A stretch of DNA of 11,555 nucleotides from Lachnospira sp. (GTDB lineage: Bacteria > Bacillota > Clostridia > Lachnospirales > Lachnospiraceae): NCBI GenBank assembly GCA_017626275.1, contig JAGAJD010000250.1, positions 1 through 11,555 on the forward strand, written 5' to 3'. Made by a program: the position numbers and the translations under genes. The notes under the pieces were generated by a model. The model did not search any database, was not told where the DNA came from, and saw only the letters and a list, made by a program, of their open reading frames with translations. The first letter of the stretch is position 1. The number at the start of each line of letters is the position of its first letter. Of the stretch, positions 1-5,554 are shown in pieces.

Positions 1-376
1 CAAGAACCATAGAAAGTGCTAAAGCCCATGTCTTTCTTCCGATAATCTTCTCCATTCCCCACATAAAAAGTGCAGATAAAAGGAAGCCGATAATATAACC
101 GCCTGTATTTCCCAGCATAATTCCAAGTCCACCCGTAAATCCTGCAAAAACAGGCAGTCCTACTGCTCCTAACAATAAATAAATTAAAACAGAAAAGCTT
201 CCTCTCTTTCCTCCGAGAACTCCCACCGTCACAAATATTCCGAATGTCTGCAAAGTAACCGGCACTGTAAATGGAGTTGCCGGAAGCGAAATCCATGCAC
301 AAATCGTTATTAATACGGCAAACATTGCGATATATACCATATCAAGAGTCTTATTTTTTGTTGCTGCTGTTGTCAT
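1..376 (-). CDS. bioY: Biotin transporter BioY, N-terminal part
   Basis: BioY is the substrate-binding membrane component (S component) of biotin ECF transporters. The window holds about 125 residues of a protein usually 180-200 long; the rest lies beyond position 1. The translation begins MTTAATKNKTLDMVYIAMFA and contains the family hallmarks LPATPFTVPVTLQTFG, a VGVLGGKRG stretch, and GLPVFAGFTGGLGIMLGNTG followed by a GYIIGF helix. The ATG at 374-376 is preceded by GGAGG (386-390) at nine bases. Predicted to sit in the cytoplasmic membrane and take up biotin with shared EcfA/T subunits, which are not seen here. A BirA-type operator lies over its promoter, so repression by biotin is expected. 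Family identification is firm; whether the C-terminus is intact cannot be seen. Confidence 0.95.
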   Translation of the reverse strand, partial: MTTAATKNKTLDMVYIAMFAVLITICAWISLPATPFTVPVTLQTFGIFVTVGVLGGKRGSFSVLIYLLLGAVGLPVFAGFTGGLGIMLGNTGGYIIGFLLSALFMWGMEKIIGRKTWALALSMVL

Positions 377-436
377 TTGTTATTACCTCCATATTTTAAA
401 CCGGCATTGTAAATTTGTATACAACTGCCCGAAAGA

Positions 437-465
437 AATATAGCACAGTAAAGTTCTATTGTCAA
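437..465 (-). promoter_or_regulatory. Promoter of bioY (sigma-A type)
   Basis: On the minus strand a consensus -35 TTGACA (460-465) is followed at exactly 17 bp by TATATT (437-442). Transcription would start near 430 and give a leader of roughly 54 nt before the bioY ATG. A TATAAT also occurs inside the operator spacer but has no good -35 at the right distance, so the TTGACA/TATATT pair is preferred. A 10-bp perfect palindrome, TTGTATACAA (415-424), lies in the leader; its role is unknown. Confidence 0.78.
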
Positions 466-490
466 CTATACATATTATATCAGTTTACAA
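459..490 (-). promoter_or_regulatory. BirA-type biotin operator upstream of bioY
   Basis: Read on the minus strand, the arms are TTGTAAAC (483-490) and GTTGACAA (459-466), separated by 16 bp. The inverted arms and 14-16 bp spacing match the known BirA (biotin repressor) operator pattern of Firmicutes, TTGTWAAC-N14-16-GTTWACAA, with one deviating base. One arm overlaps the -35 box of the bioY promoter, so binding would block RNA polymerase. The operator ends three bases from the stop codon of the upstream antiporter pseudogene. Confidence 0.82.
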
Positions 491-493
491 TTT

Positions 494-1669
494 TTATTTT
501 TCCAACAGCTTTGTATACAGATTATCTATACAGATTGCGCCAAACGGTGCAGTAATGAGTATTGAAAGCACCGCAACCGTAAGCACAAGCTGACCGCACG
601 AAAGTCCCATTGTAAGCGGAATTGCACCAATCGCCGCCTGTACGGTAGCCTTAGGCGTATATGCAACCATACAGAACAGCCTTTCCTTTTTTGTTAATTT
701 TGTCTTTATCATGCATATTGCCACACCAATCATTCTAAAGCACAAAGCGCCTATAACCAATAAAACGGCAAAAGCACCTGCTGTTACTGCATATTTTAAA
801 TCTACCGTTGCACCTACAAGCACAAATAAAAATACCTCTGCGGCAACCCATAATTTGTTATATTTAACCGCCAGTCTTACTGCCAGTATTTCATATTTCT
901 GCTTAATAACAATCCCCATACTCATAATCGCCAAAAGTCCAGAAACAGGAATAATCCCCTCTAAGCGGTTCTGCAGTTCAAGAATCAAAAATGAAAAGCT
1001 GAGAATAATAAGAATCTTAACGGAATCTCTCATATGAAATTTTCTGAAAAATTGTATAAGTATTAATCCGACTATTAATCCCAAAATAATTCCGAGCGCA
1101 ATGGAAATAGGTATCTGCAGGAAACTGACAGCAGATATCGTACCTGTCGATGCCAGTGCCGTAAATGCCGTAAATACAACAATAACGAATACATCATCAA
1201 CAGAAGCGCCTGCCAGTATAAGCTGTGGAATACTTTTTTCCCTGCCGTATCACTCCTCGATAAGACGAATCATTCTCGGCACTACAACGGCAGGCGACAC
1301 AGCAGCTATAACACTCCCAATAACAGCAGCCTCCAATGCTGATACTCCAAGCAGCAGCGGTGCTAAAATAACCGTTCCCACAATTTCCACGCATGCAGGA
1401 ACAAAACACATAAGCACAGCCGGTCTGCCGACTTTTTTCAAATCGGCTATATTAAGTGACAAACCTGCTCTCGTAAGAATAATAACCAATGCAATCTGCC
1501 TTAAATCCGCCGAAATGTTTAAAATCGACTCATCAATCAGATGAAGTGCATGCGGCCCCAAAACAATTCCAACGATAATCATTCCCAACAAACTTGGAAG
1601 CTTCATTTTTGAAAAAATGCTTCCCAAAAGCAATCCTAACAATAAAATTAACGCAATACTTGTCAACAT
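494..1669 (-). pseudogene. Cation:proton antiporter (Na+/H+ exchanger family), interrupted by one in-frame TGA
   Basis: A single reading frame of 391 codons runs through 1669-494 with one stop, TGA at 1250-1252 (codon 140); no frameshift is needed. Start MLTSIALILLLGLLLG (ATG 1667-1669) has AGAGGA (1674-1679) upstream. Before the stop come the hydrophobic LPSLLGMIIVGIVLGP and TRAGLSLNI segments; after it come YGREKSIPQLILAGASVDD, with an acidic pair typical of proton antiporters, and further membrane helices including AYTPKATVQAAIGAIPL. The expected residue at the stop is probably glycine (GGA to TGA by one base change); this is inferred from memory of related RLIEEGYG segments. Family: Na_H_Exchanger, normally moving Na+ or K+ against H+ in the membrane. 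TGA ends acetolactate synthase in this window, so a changed genetic code is unlikely. The truncated 139-residue product would not transport; rare read-through cannot be excluded. Confidence 0.88.
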
Positions 1670-1677
1670 ATAATCCT

Positions 1678-1791
1678 CTATTCCTCCGCCACCAACTCCG
1701 CAGTAATAACTTCACACTCACTTTTTTCTAAAAGAAGCCTGATATTCTTTGAAAGAAACACATCATCTTCCACTAACAGCAATTTACTCAT
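1678..1791 (-). pseudogene. Remnant of a response-regulator receiver domain (37 codons)
   Basis: The ATG at 1789-1791, preceded by AAAGGA (1799-1804) at seven bases, opens a 37-residue frame beginning MSKLLLVEDDVFLSKNIRLL. This is the beta1-alpha1-beta2 start of a receiver domain, with the acidic pair (VEDD) that normally holds Mg2+ next to the phospho-acceptor. It continues as EKSECEVITA, where a normal domain would go on for about 90 more residues to the phosphorylated Asp, but instead ends in ELVAEE and a TAG stop (1678-1680). The stop lies eight bases before the antiporter ATG. An internal deletion that fused the regulator's start to the antiporter's leader is the simplest explanation. 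The peptide cannot be phosphorylated in the usual way. A real small gene is possible but less likely. Confidence 0.72.
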
Positions 1792-1839
1792 ATTCCAATC
1801 CTTTCAGTATTTTATTAAGATTTTACCATACGATAGAAT

Positions 1840-1865
1840 TTTATACTATGTAAAATTTACAGAGT
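1840..1865 (-). promoter_or_regulatory. Probable promoter/operator of the remnant-antiporter unit
   Basis: On the minus strand TATAAA (1840-1845) is a plausible -10 box about 48 bp before the remnant's ATG; the -35 (ATTACT or TTACTC near 1862-1868) is poor. A 21-bp near-perfect palindrome (1845-1865) lies between the two boxes: core TGTAAAATTTACA (1849-1861), outer arms ACT and AGT, with one mismatched pair. Such a position suits a repressor site. The protein that binds is unknown. Confidence is moderate because the region is A/T rich. Confidence 0.45.
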
Positions 1866-1869
1866 AATA

Positions 1870-1877
1870 TATTATTT
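1870..1877 (+). repeat. Left copy of putative 8-bp target site duplication
   Basis: TATTATTT abuts the left terminal inverted repeat of the element and is repeated exactly at 2082-2089 beyond the right end. The region is A/T rich, so chance identity is possible, but both copies touch the ends exactly. Confidence 0.65.
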
Positions 1878-2081
1878 GTAACAGTTCAGCCATGCAAAAT
1901 TATATGTGCAATGTTGAACAACGTGAACAAGTTCACGTGAAAGCTTGCTTGCAGAGAGCAAATTGCACATATAATTTTATAGGGCGGACGCCCGACATGA
2001 ATAATTTGCCAGCCAAAATTAAAATTATTTGGTAATAATGTATATTCTGGCAAATTATGAATGGCATGGCTGAACTGTTAC
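1878..2081. mobile_element. 204-bp MITE-like element with nested inverted repeats (cloverleaf)
   Basis: The ends are perfect 18-bp inverted repeats: GTAACAGTTCAGCCATGC (1878-1895) and its complement (2064-2081). Directly outside is TATTATTT on both sides (1870-1877 and 2082-2089), an apparent 8-bp target duplication. Inside, abutting the left arm, is a perfect 17-bp pair (1896-1912 with 1962-1978). Abutting the right arm is a second pair (1996-2012 with 2047-2063, 15 of 17). Between these are smaller hairpins: ACGTGAAC-AA-GTTCACGT (1921-1938), TTGCT/AGCAA (1945-1961), GGGCG/CGCCC (1982-1993) and CCAAA/TTTGG (2013-2032). The whole can fold as a cloverleaf. GTAA termini and 8-bp duplications are traits of IS66-family elements, so a non-autonomous IS66-type derivative is inferred. 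It carries no transposase gene. Alternatives are a structured RNA gene or a general extragenic palindromic repeat. Confidence 0.75.
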
Positions 2082-2089
2082 TATTATTT
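2082..2089 (+). repeat. Right copy of putative 8-bp target site duplication
   Basis: TATTATTT directly follows the right terminal repeat and equals 1870-1877. It lies two bases before the -35 box of the lrgA promoter. Confidence 0.65.
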
Positions 2090-2091
2090 TC

Positions 2092-2120
2092 TTGACTTTG
2101 CAGTATATTTGGTTTATAAA
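2092..2120 (+). promoter_or_regulatory. Promoter of lrgA-lrgB-gntR
   Basis: TTGACT (2092-2097), a 17-bp spacer and TATAAA (2115-2120) form a near-consensus sigma-A promoter. Transcription should start near 2127, at the centre of the palindromic operator just downstream, leaving a leader of about 25 nt before the lrgA start codon. Confidence 0.82.
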
Positions 2121-2136
2121 ATTGGTAGTACCAATT
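2120..2136 (+). promoter_or_regulatory. GntR/FadR-type operator, PdhR-like palindrome
   Basis: AATTGGTAGTACCAATT is a perfect palindrome of 8+1+8. It matches the TGGT-N3-ACCA pattern of FadR-subfamily GntR regulators and agrees with the known PdhR box ATTGGTNNNACCAAT. It begins at the last base of the -10 box and covers the expected start site, so binding should block initiation. A FadR-type GntR protein is encoded as the third gene of the same operon, which makes it the natural ligand-responsive autorepressor (inference). Confidence 0.8.
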
Positions 2137-2137
2137 T

Positions 2138-2143
2138 AAGGAG
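2138..2143 (+). promoter_or_regulatory. Ribosome binding site deciding the lrgA start
   Basis: AAGGAG directly touches an upstream in-frame ATG (2144-2146), which is too close to be used. The in-frame TTG at 2153 lies nine bases downstream, a normal distance, and gives the family-typical start MKLLKQFGII. Confidence 0.7.
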
Positions 2144-2152
2144 ATGATTTTT

Positions 2153-2527
2153 TTGAAATTACTAAAACAGTTTGGGATTATTACTGCGATTTCATTTGCA
2201 GGTGAAATATTACACTATGCACTCCCTTTGCCCGTTCCTGCAAGTATATACGGAATCGTACTGCTTTTTATTTTATTGGAGACAAAACTCATAAAATTAG
2301 AGGATGTTAAACATGTAAGTACATTTTTAATTGAAATTATGCCTGTTATGTTTATTCCGGCAGCAGTAGGTCTTTTGGAATCATGGGATATTCTTAAAGA
2401 AAATCTATTGATTTATTTGCTAATCACAGTTACGACTACAGTAATTGTTATGGCAGCGGCGGGAAGAATCACACAGGGAATTATCAGATATAATAAAAAT
2501 GACAGGAGAAGCAATCAGAATGGGTGA
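2153..2527 (+). CDS. lrgA: LrgA/CidA family membrane protein
   Basis: A small holin-like membrane protein of 124 residues, the usual family size. It starts MKLLKQFGIITAISFAGEIL, then PLPVPASIYGIVLLFILLET, the LIKLEDVKHVSTFLIEIMPV segment and VMFIPAAVGLLESWDIL; four hydrophobic helices are visible. LrgA works with LrgB. The pair was first linked to murein hydrolase control and cell death in Staphylococcus; in Bacillus subtilis (PftAB) and Streptococcus mutans (LrgAB) it transports pyruvate. Start TTG at 2153 is chosen because the upstream ATG overlaps the ribosome binding site. The TGA stop overlaps the lrgB start by eight bases, suggesting coupled translation. No LytST two-component system lies next to it; instead a GntR gene follows. 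Confidence 0.9.
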   Translation: MKLLKQFGIITAISFAGEILHYALPLPVPASIYGIVLLFILLETKLIKLEDVKHVSTFLIEIMPVMFIPAAVGLLESWDILKENLLIYLLITVTTTVIVMAAAGRITQGIIRYNKNDRRSNQNG

Positions 2528-3212
2528 ATTTTTTGAAACATCGGTATATTTCGGAGTTCTTATAAGTCTTGCTGCCTATGGAATAGGAACAATGCTTAAA
2601 AATAAATTTAAATGCGGACTTCTTAATCCGTTACTTATATCTATTGTAATTACAATTATTGCAATGCTTATATTACACATTGATTATGATGTATATTACG
2701 AGGGTGCAAAATATTTGAGTTATCTTCTGACTCCTGCCACAATCTGTCTGGCAGTGCCTTTATATGAACAATTTGAGCTTTTAAAGAAAAATTACAAAGC
2801 TGTAATTGCCGGGATAACTCTAGGCTCAGTTATGGGGCTGTTCAGCGTATTTGCACTTGCAATGATTTTTAAACTGGATCACAAAACATATGTGACATTT
2901 CTTCCGAAATCAATTACAACAGCCATAGGAATGGGCGTATCAGAAGAGCTTGGCGGATATGTATCTATCACTGTCGCCGTTATTATCATAACGGGAGTCA
3001 TAGGAAATATAATCGGCGAAAGCATTTGCAAATTATTCCGCATTGAAGAACCGATTGCAAAAGGAATTGCACTTGGCACAAGCGCTCATGCCATTGGAAC
3101 AGCAAAAGCCATGGAGCTTGGGAAAATAGAGGGTGCGATGAGCAGTCTTTCTATCGTGGCAGCAGGTATTATTACAGTAATCGGTGCAGGCATTTTTGCA
3201 TCTTTTATCTAA
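2520..3212 (+). CDS. lrgB: LrgB family membrane protein
   Basis: A 230-residue protein, the normal LrgB length. It starts MGEFFETSVYFGVLISLAAY (ATG 2520, AGGAGAA at 2504-2510). Family segments are NPLLISIVITI, YLLTPATICLAVPLYEQ, LPKSITTAIGMGVSEELGG, and GIALGTSAHAIGTAKAMELG near residue 190. It is hydrophobic throughout, with about seven membrane helices. With LrgA it is expected to form a membrane carrier, for pyruvate in the studied Bacillus and Streptococcus cases. An upstream in-frame ATG at 2499 is disfavoured because it precedes the ribosome binding site. It is followed after 23 bp by the GntR gene on the same strand. Function beyond the family is inferred. Confidence 0.93.
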   Translation: MGEFFETSVYFGVLISLAAYGIGTMLKNKFKCGLLNPLLISIVITIIAMLILHIDYDVYYEGAKYLSYLLTPATICLAVPLYEQFELLKKNYKAVIAGITLGSVMGLFSVFALAMIFKLDHKTYVTFLPKSITTAIGMGVSEELGGYVSITVAVIIITGVIGNIIGESICKLFRIEEPIAKGIALGTSAHAIGTAKAMELGKIEGAMSSLSIVAAGIITVIGAGIFASFI

Positions 3213-3235
3213 TTGGGAAAGGATATAAAAACCAT

Positions 3236-3898
3236 ATGGCAGAGCAAAAAGAATACAGCAAAGCTATCGACTATTTATGTAAAATGGTTGAGAATAACGA
3301 AATTTCAATAGGCGACAAACTGCCAACAGAAAGAAAACTTGCCGAAACACTGGGAATAGGAAGAAATTCTATCAGAGAGGCATTGAAGATATTAGAACAT
3401 CTTGGAATGATTGAGAGCCGCCATGGTTCCGGAAACTATCTTACAGCCAACATGTCCGAAACAATATCTGAATGTATGGAAATGATGTTATTGCTTCGAC
3501 AGACAAACACAAATGAGATAATATCATTTCGGCGTGAAATGGAGCTTGTAATCTGTAAAACTATTATGAAAGGACAAACTATCGGCAGATGGAAAGAGAA
3601 ACTGGAAGAAATTCTTTCATATGACTGGCAGCAACTGCCAAAGCAACAGCAGGCAGAACTTGACGCAAAGTTTCATTTTACGTTGATACAGGCAAGCGAA
3701 AATACTATGTGGATATGTATTTCGGAGGCTATTGCATTATTGTACCACAAATGGATTGATACGGCGGTGCTCTTAATCAGCGAAGATATATCAGCAAAGC
3801 TTTATGAGACACACCGCCAAATTTTAAAATCACTTACAGATGGTGACTGGGATTCCTGCGAGCAGGCTGTAAATGAACATTACAATTTAATTGTTTAA
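3236..3898 (+). CDS. GntR-type transcriptional regulator, FadR subfamily (FCD domain)
   Basis: A 220-residue repressor. Residues about 7-70 form the winged helix: GDKLPTERKLAETLGIGRNS, IREALKILEHLGMIESRHGS, GNYL. Residues about 80-218 form a helical FCD ligand domain, with candidate metal ligands D143 and H147 (ELDAKFHFTLIQASEN), H193 (YETHRQIL) and H215 (AVNEHYNL). Such domains bind small carboxylic acids: FadR acyl-CoA, LldR lactate, PdhR pyruvate. It is the last gene of the lrgAB operon and the palindrome at 2120-2136 fits its DNA-binding family, so autoregulation and control of lrgAB are inferred. The likely ligand is pyruvate or lactate, unproven. The ATG at 3236 has AAAGGA at 3218-3223, a somewhat long gap of 12. 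Its last 12 bases overlap the convergent UPF0303 gene. Confidence 0.93.
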   Translation: MAEQKEYSKAIDYLCKMVENNEISIGDKLPTERKLAETLGIGRNSIREALKILEHLGMIESRHGSGNYLTANMSETISECMEMMLLLRQTNTNEIISFRREMELVICKTIMKGQTIGRWKEKLEEILSYDWQQLPKQQQAELDAKFHFTLIQASENTMWICISEAIALLYHKWIDTAVLLISEDISAKLYETHRQILKSLTDGDWDSCEQAVNEHYNLIV

Positions 3899-4372
3899 TT
3901 TACCCTCTTCTCGCATCTTTCTGCATACATCAATGATAATCCCATGATCTATCTGATGATCAAAGCCTGAACATGTGATTGTTCCTATAACTGTCGGACA
4001 GTTCTTAAGCCTTATCGGAAATGCTCCTCCGACCTCTGCATACTGTGATGGGTCTAAATGCCATTTCTCATCAATCGACATTCCCATATCTTTGAGCATA
4101 TAGTGTGCCCAAAGCGAGCTATGACCTGTATGCATGGCAGTATTCTTTTTACGCTCAATCATGATATCATTGCTCATGGCATTACCATCGCTTGAATAGT
4201 GGAAAAGACGTCTTCCCGATATTGCTATATCTATACATATTTTATTATTCCTGTGCTTTGCCTCCTCTATAAGTTCCAAGCCTATGCTTAATGCAAGTTC
4301 CGAATCAAAATAATCAAACTTAATCTCTTTTTCCTGTGCTTCCAGCTCTCTAATTTTTTCTTTATAATCCAT
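3887..4372 (-). CDS. UPF0303 / HbpS-GlcG-like (heme-degrading domain) protein
   Basis: A cytosolic protein of 161 residues, starting MDYKEKIRELEAQEKEIKFD. Recognisable family parts are ALSIGLELIEEAKHRNNKIC, IDIAISGRRLFHYS, MIERKKNTAMHTGHSSLW near residues 71-88, and the glycine-rich YAEVGGAFPIRL followed by GTITCSGFDHQIDHGIII near residues 130-146. These fit the UPF0303 group, whose fold resembles HbpS/GlcG proteins; some relatives are annotated as heme-degrading, but the true function is not established. The ATG at 4370-4372 is chosen over upstream options because GGAG (4380-4383) lies seven bases away. It overlaps the end of the upstream Gfo/Idh/MocA gene by 11 bp, suggesting translational coupling. 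It is the last gene of the unit and converges on the GntR gene. Confidence 0.83.
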   Translation of the reverse strand: MDYKEKIRELEAQEKEIKFDYFDSELALSIGLELIEEAKHRNNKICIDIAISGRRLFHYSSDGNAMSNDIMIERKKNTAMHTGHSSLWAHYMLKDMGMSIDEKWHLDPSQYAEVGGAFPIRLKNCPTVIGTITCSGFDHQIDHGIIIDVCRKMREEGKLNN

Positions 4373-5507
4373 AGCCTTTCTCCATTTCACAATGTTTTCT
4401 AAGTTCAGCTTCGTATAATTCGGCATCAATAGGAAGAGTTACCCGTTGTCCTGTCCATGCAGAATAGTAGGCACTGTTTGTAAGCATAAGCTGGTTAATT
4501 GCCTCTTCACCCGGAGCTGTCAGAATTTGCTCATTTCCGGATACCACTGCTTCTGCAAAATTTTCAAGCATCTCGGTGTATGGTTCCTCTGCTTTCTCAA
4601 AACTTATAACTTCTTCATTTATACTTAAATTTTCTCTCGAATTAACCTGCTCATTTTTTATGTATTCTTCGGAATCGGCACTGTAACGCCATATATGAAG
4701 TGTATCATCTTCAAGCAGCAGACGTCCCCGGCTTCCGACAATTTCAAGACGCTCCTCCCACACCGCTTCTCCTGTTGTAAGCATAAATACCGCAGTGAGA
4801 TTTTCAGGATATCTCATATATATAGTTGCCTCATCATCTACATTAAAATCGTTGTACTTTCCAAATGGAATATCAGCATAAATACTTTCAGGCATTCCAA
4901 AAAGCCACTGCCATATATCAAGTATATGTGCTCCCTGATTAATCAATGCGCCGCCGCCTTCACCGTTCCAACTGCTCCTCCAGCCGCCCGATGCGTGATA
5001 ATGCGCCGTTCTGTAATACCTTGAATTAACGAGCATAATCCTCTCAAGCCTGCCGATTTCACCGCTGTCTAAAATGTCCTTTATCTTAAGATACTTAGGA
5101 TACTTACGCTGATGAAACATCATTGCATAAATCCTCTTATATTCTTTCGATGCCGCCGTCATATCCGCTGCCTGTCCTATTGTAACACCTGCGGGTTTGT
5201 CGCACATAACATGTTTTCCGAGCTGAAATGCCTTTATTGCAAGTTCAGGGTGGGTTTTATGCGGAGTTACTATAATAACCGCATCATAATTATCAGGCTG
5301 TTCAAACAGCTCATCTGTATTTGCATATACACACGGCTTTGTTCCATCAGTATTTAAAAGCTTCTCTGCCCATTCCCTGATTTCCGGTCTTCTTGCCACA
5401 ACAGCATTAAGTACCATTCCCTGAACTTTTCCCTGCACTATCATTTCAGCATACTTTTTTCCCATAACACCGACTCCGATTAGTGCAGCACGAACCTTAT
5501 TTTCCAT
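4362..5507 (-). CDS. Gfo/Idh/MocA family NAD(P)-dependent oxidoreductase
   Basis: A 381-residue protein of typical length. The N-terminal Rossmann fold starts MENKVRAALIGVGVMGKKYA, with the glycine-rich nucleotide-binding loop at residues 10-16. The family's lysine motif appears as CDKPAG (D103, K104, P105). The C-terminal domain has GGGALINQGAHILDIWQWL with H194 and D197, the usual substrate-side residues. Such enzymes oxidise or reduce sugars, inositols and related polyols or amino-sugar derivatives using NAD(P); the substrate here is unknown. ATG at 5507 is preceded by GGAG (5515-5518) at seven bases. It follows a second, divergent family member by 47 bp and overlaps the UPF0303 gene downstream, so they probably act in one pathway. 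Confidence 0.93.
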   Translation of the reverse strand: MENKVRAALIGVGVMGKKYAEMIVQGKVQGMVLNAVVARRPEIREWAEKLLNTDGTKPCVYANTDELFEQPDNYDAVIIVTPHKTHPELAIKAFQLGKHVMCDKPAGVTIGQAADMTAASKEYKRIYAMMFHQRKYPKYLKIKDILDSGEIGRLERIMLVNSRYYRTAHYHASGGWRSSWNGEGGGALINQGAHILDIWQWLFGMPESIYADIPFGKYNDFNVDDEATIYMRYPENLTAVFMLTTGEAVWEERLEIVGSRGRLLLEDDTLHIWRYSADSEEYIKNEQVNSRENLSINEEVISFEKAEEPYTEMLENFAEAVVSGNEQILTAPGEEAINQLMLTNSAYYSAWTGQRVTLPIDAELYEAELRKHCEMEKGYGL

Positions 5508-5523
5508 ATCTAATCTCCATTCC

Positions 5524-5537
5524 GCCGCGCAAGCGGC
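5524..5537 (-). other. G/C-rich hairpin between the two oxidoreductase genes
   Basis: GCCGC and GCGGC (five perfect pairs) enclose a four-base loop, TTGC on the transcript strand. It lies in the 47-bp gap, six bases upstream of the next ribosome binding site, and is strikingly G/C rich for its surroundings. It lacks a U tract, so it is not a standard terminator; it could protect or process the mRNA. Confidence 0.45.
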
Positions 5538-5554
5538 ACAAATCATTATACACA

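Larger units (their letters stand above)
1792..2152. other. Divergent intergenic region
   Basis: This gap lies between the minus-strand remnant-antiporter unit and the plus-strand lrgAB operon. It contains no convincing open frame. It holds the weak promoter with a palindrome near 1845, a 204-bp inverted-repeat element (1878-2081) with 8-bp flanking repeats, and the lrgA promoter and operator (2092-2136). Most of its length is therefore explained by a mobile insertion plus two control regions. Confidence 0.8.

Noticed and set aside
1250..1252. TGA as recoded codon (selenocysteine, Trp or Gly)
   Set aside because: TGA ends the acetolactate synthase and lrgA genes normally, the expected residue here is glycine-like, and I see no convincing selenocysteine insertion hairpin. 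A recent nonsense mutation is simpler.
1101..1544. Plus-strand open frame of about 147 codons opposite the antiporter
   Set aside because: Its translation is low-complexity (Ala, Thr, Ser, Ile rich) with no ribosome binding site and mirrors the antiporter coding frame; it is an antisense shadow.
1982..1993. GGGCG/CGCCC hairpin as an intrinsic terminator in the intergenic region
   Set aside because: The stem is short, no T tract follows on either strand, and it is part of the larger symmetric element.
1861..2089. CRISPR array in the repeat-rich intergenic region
   Set aside because: The repeats are inverted arms of one structure, each present once per side, without regularly spaced direct repeats or cas genes.
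2144..2146. ATG as the lrgA start
   Set aside because: It directly touches the AAGGAG ribosome binding site. The in-frame TTG at 2153 has correct spacing and gives the family-typical N-terminus.
2445..2522. Longer lrgB start at 2445 or 2499
   Set aside because: These would add residues not typical of LrgB and lie within lrgA; AGGAGAA at 2504-2510 serves the ATG at 2520, which gives the normal 230-residue length.
3883..3895. Palindrome at the convergent gene ends as a terminator
   Set aside because: The stem is only six A/T-rich pairs with a single-base centre and no G/C core, too weak for an intrinsic terminator.
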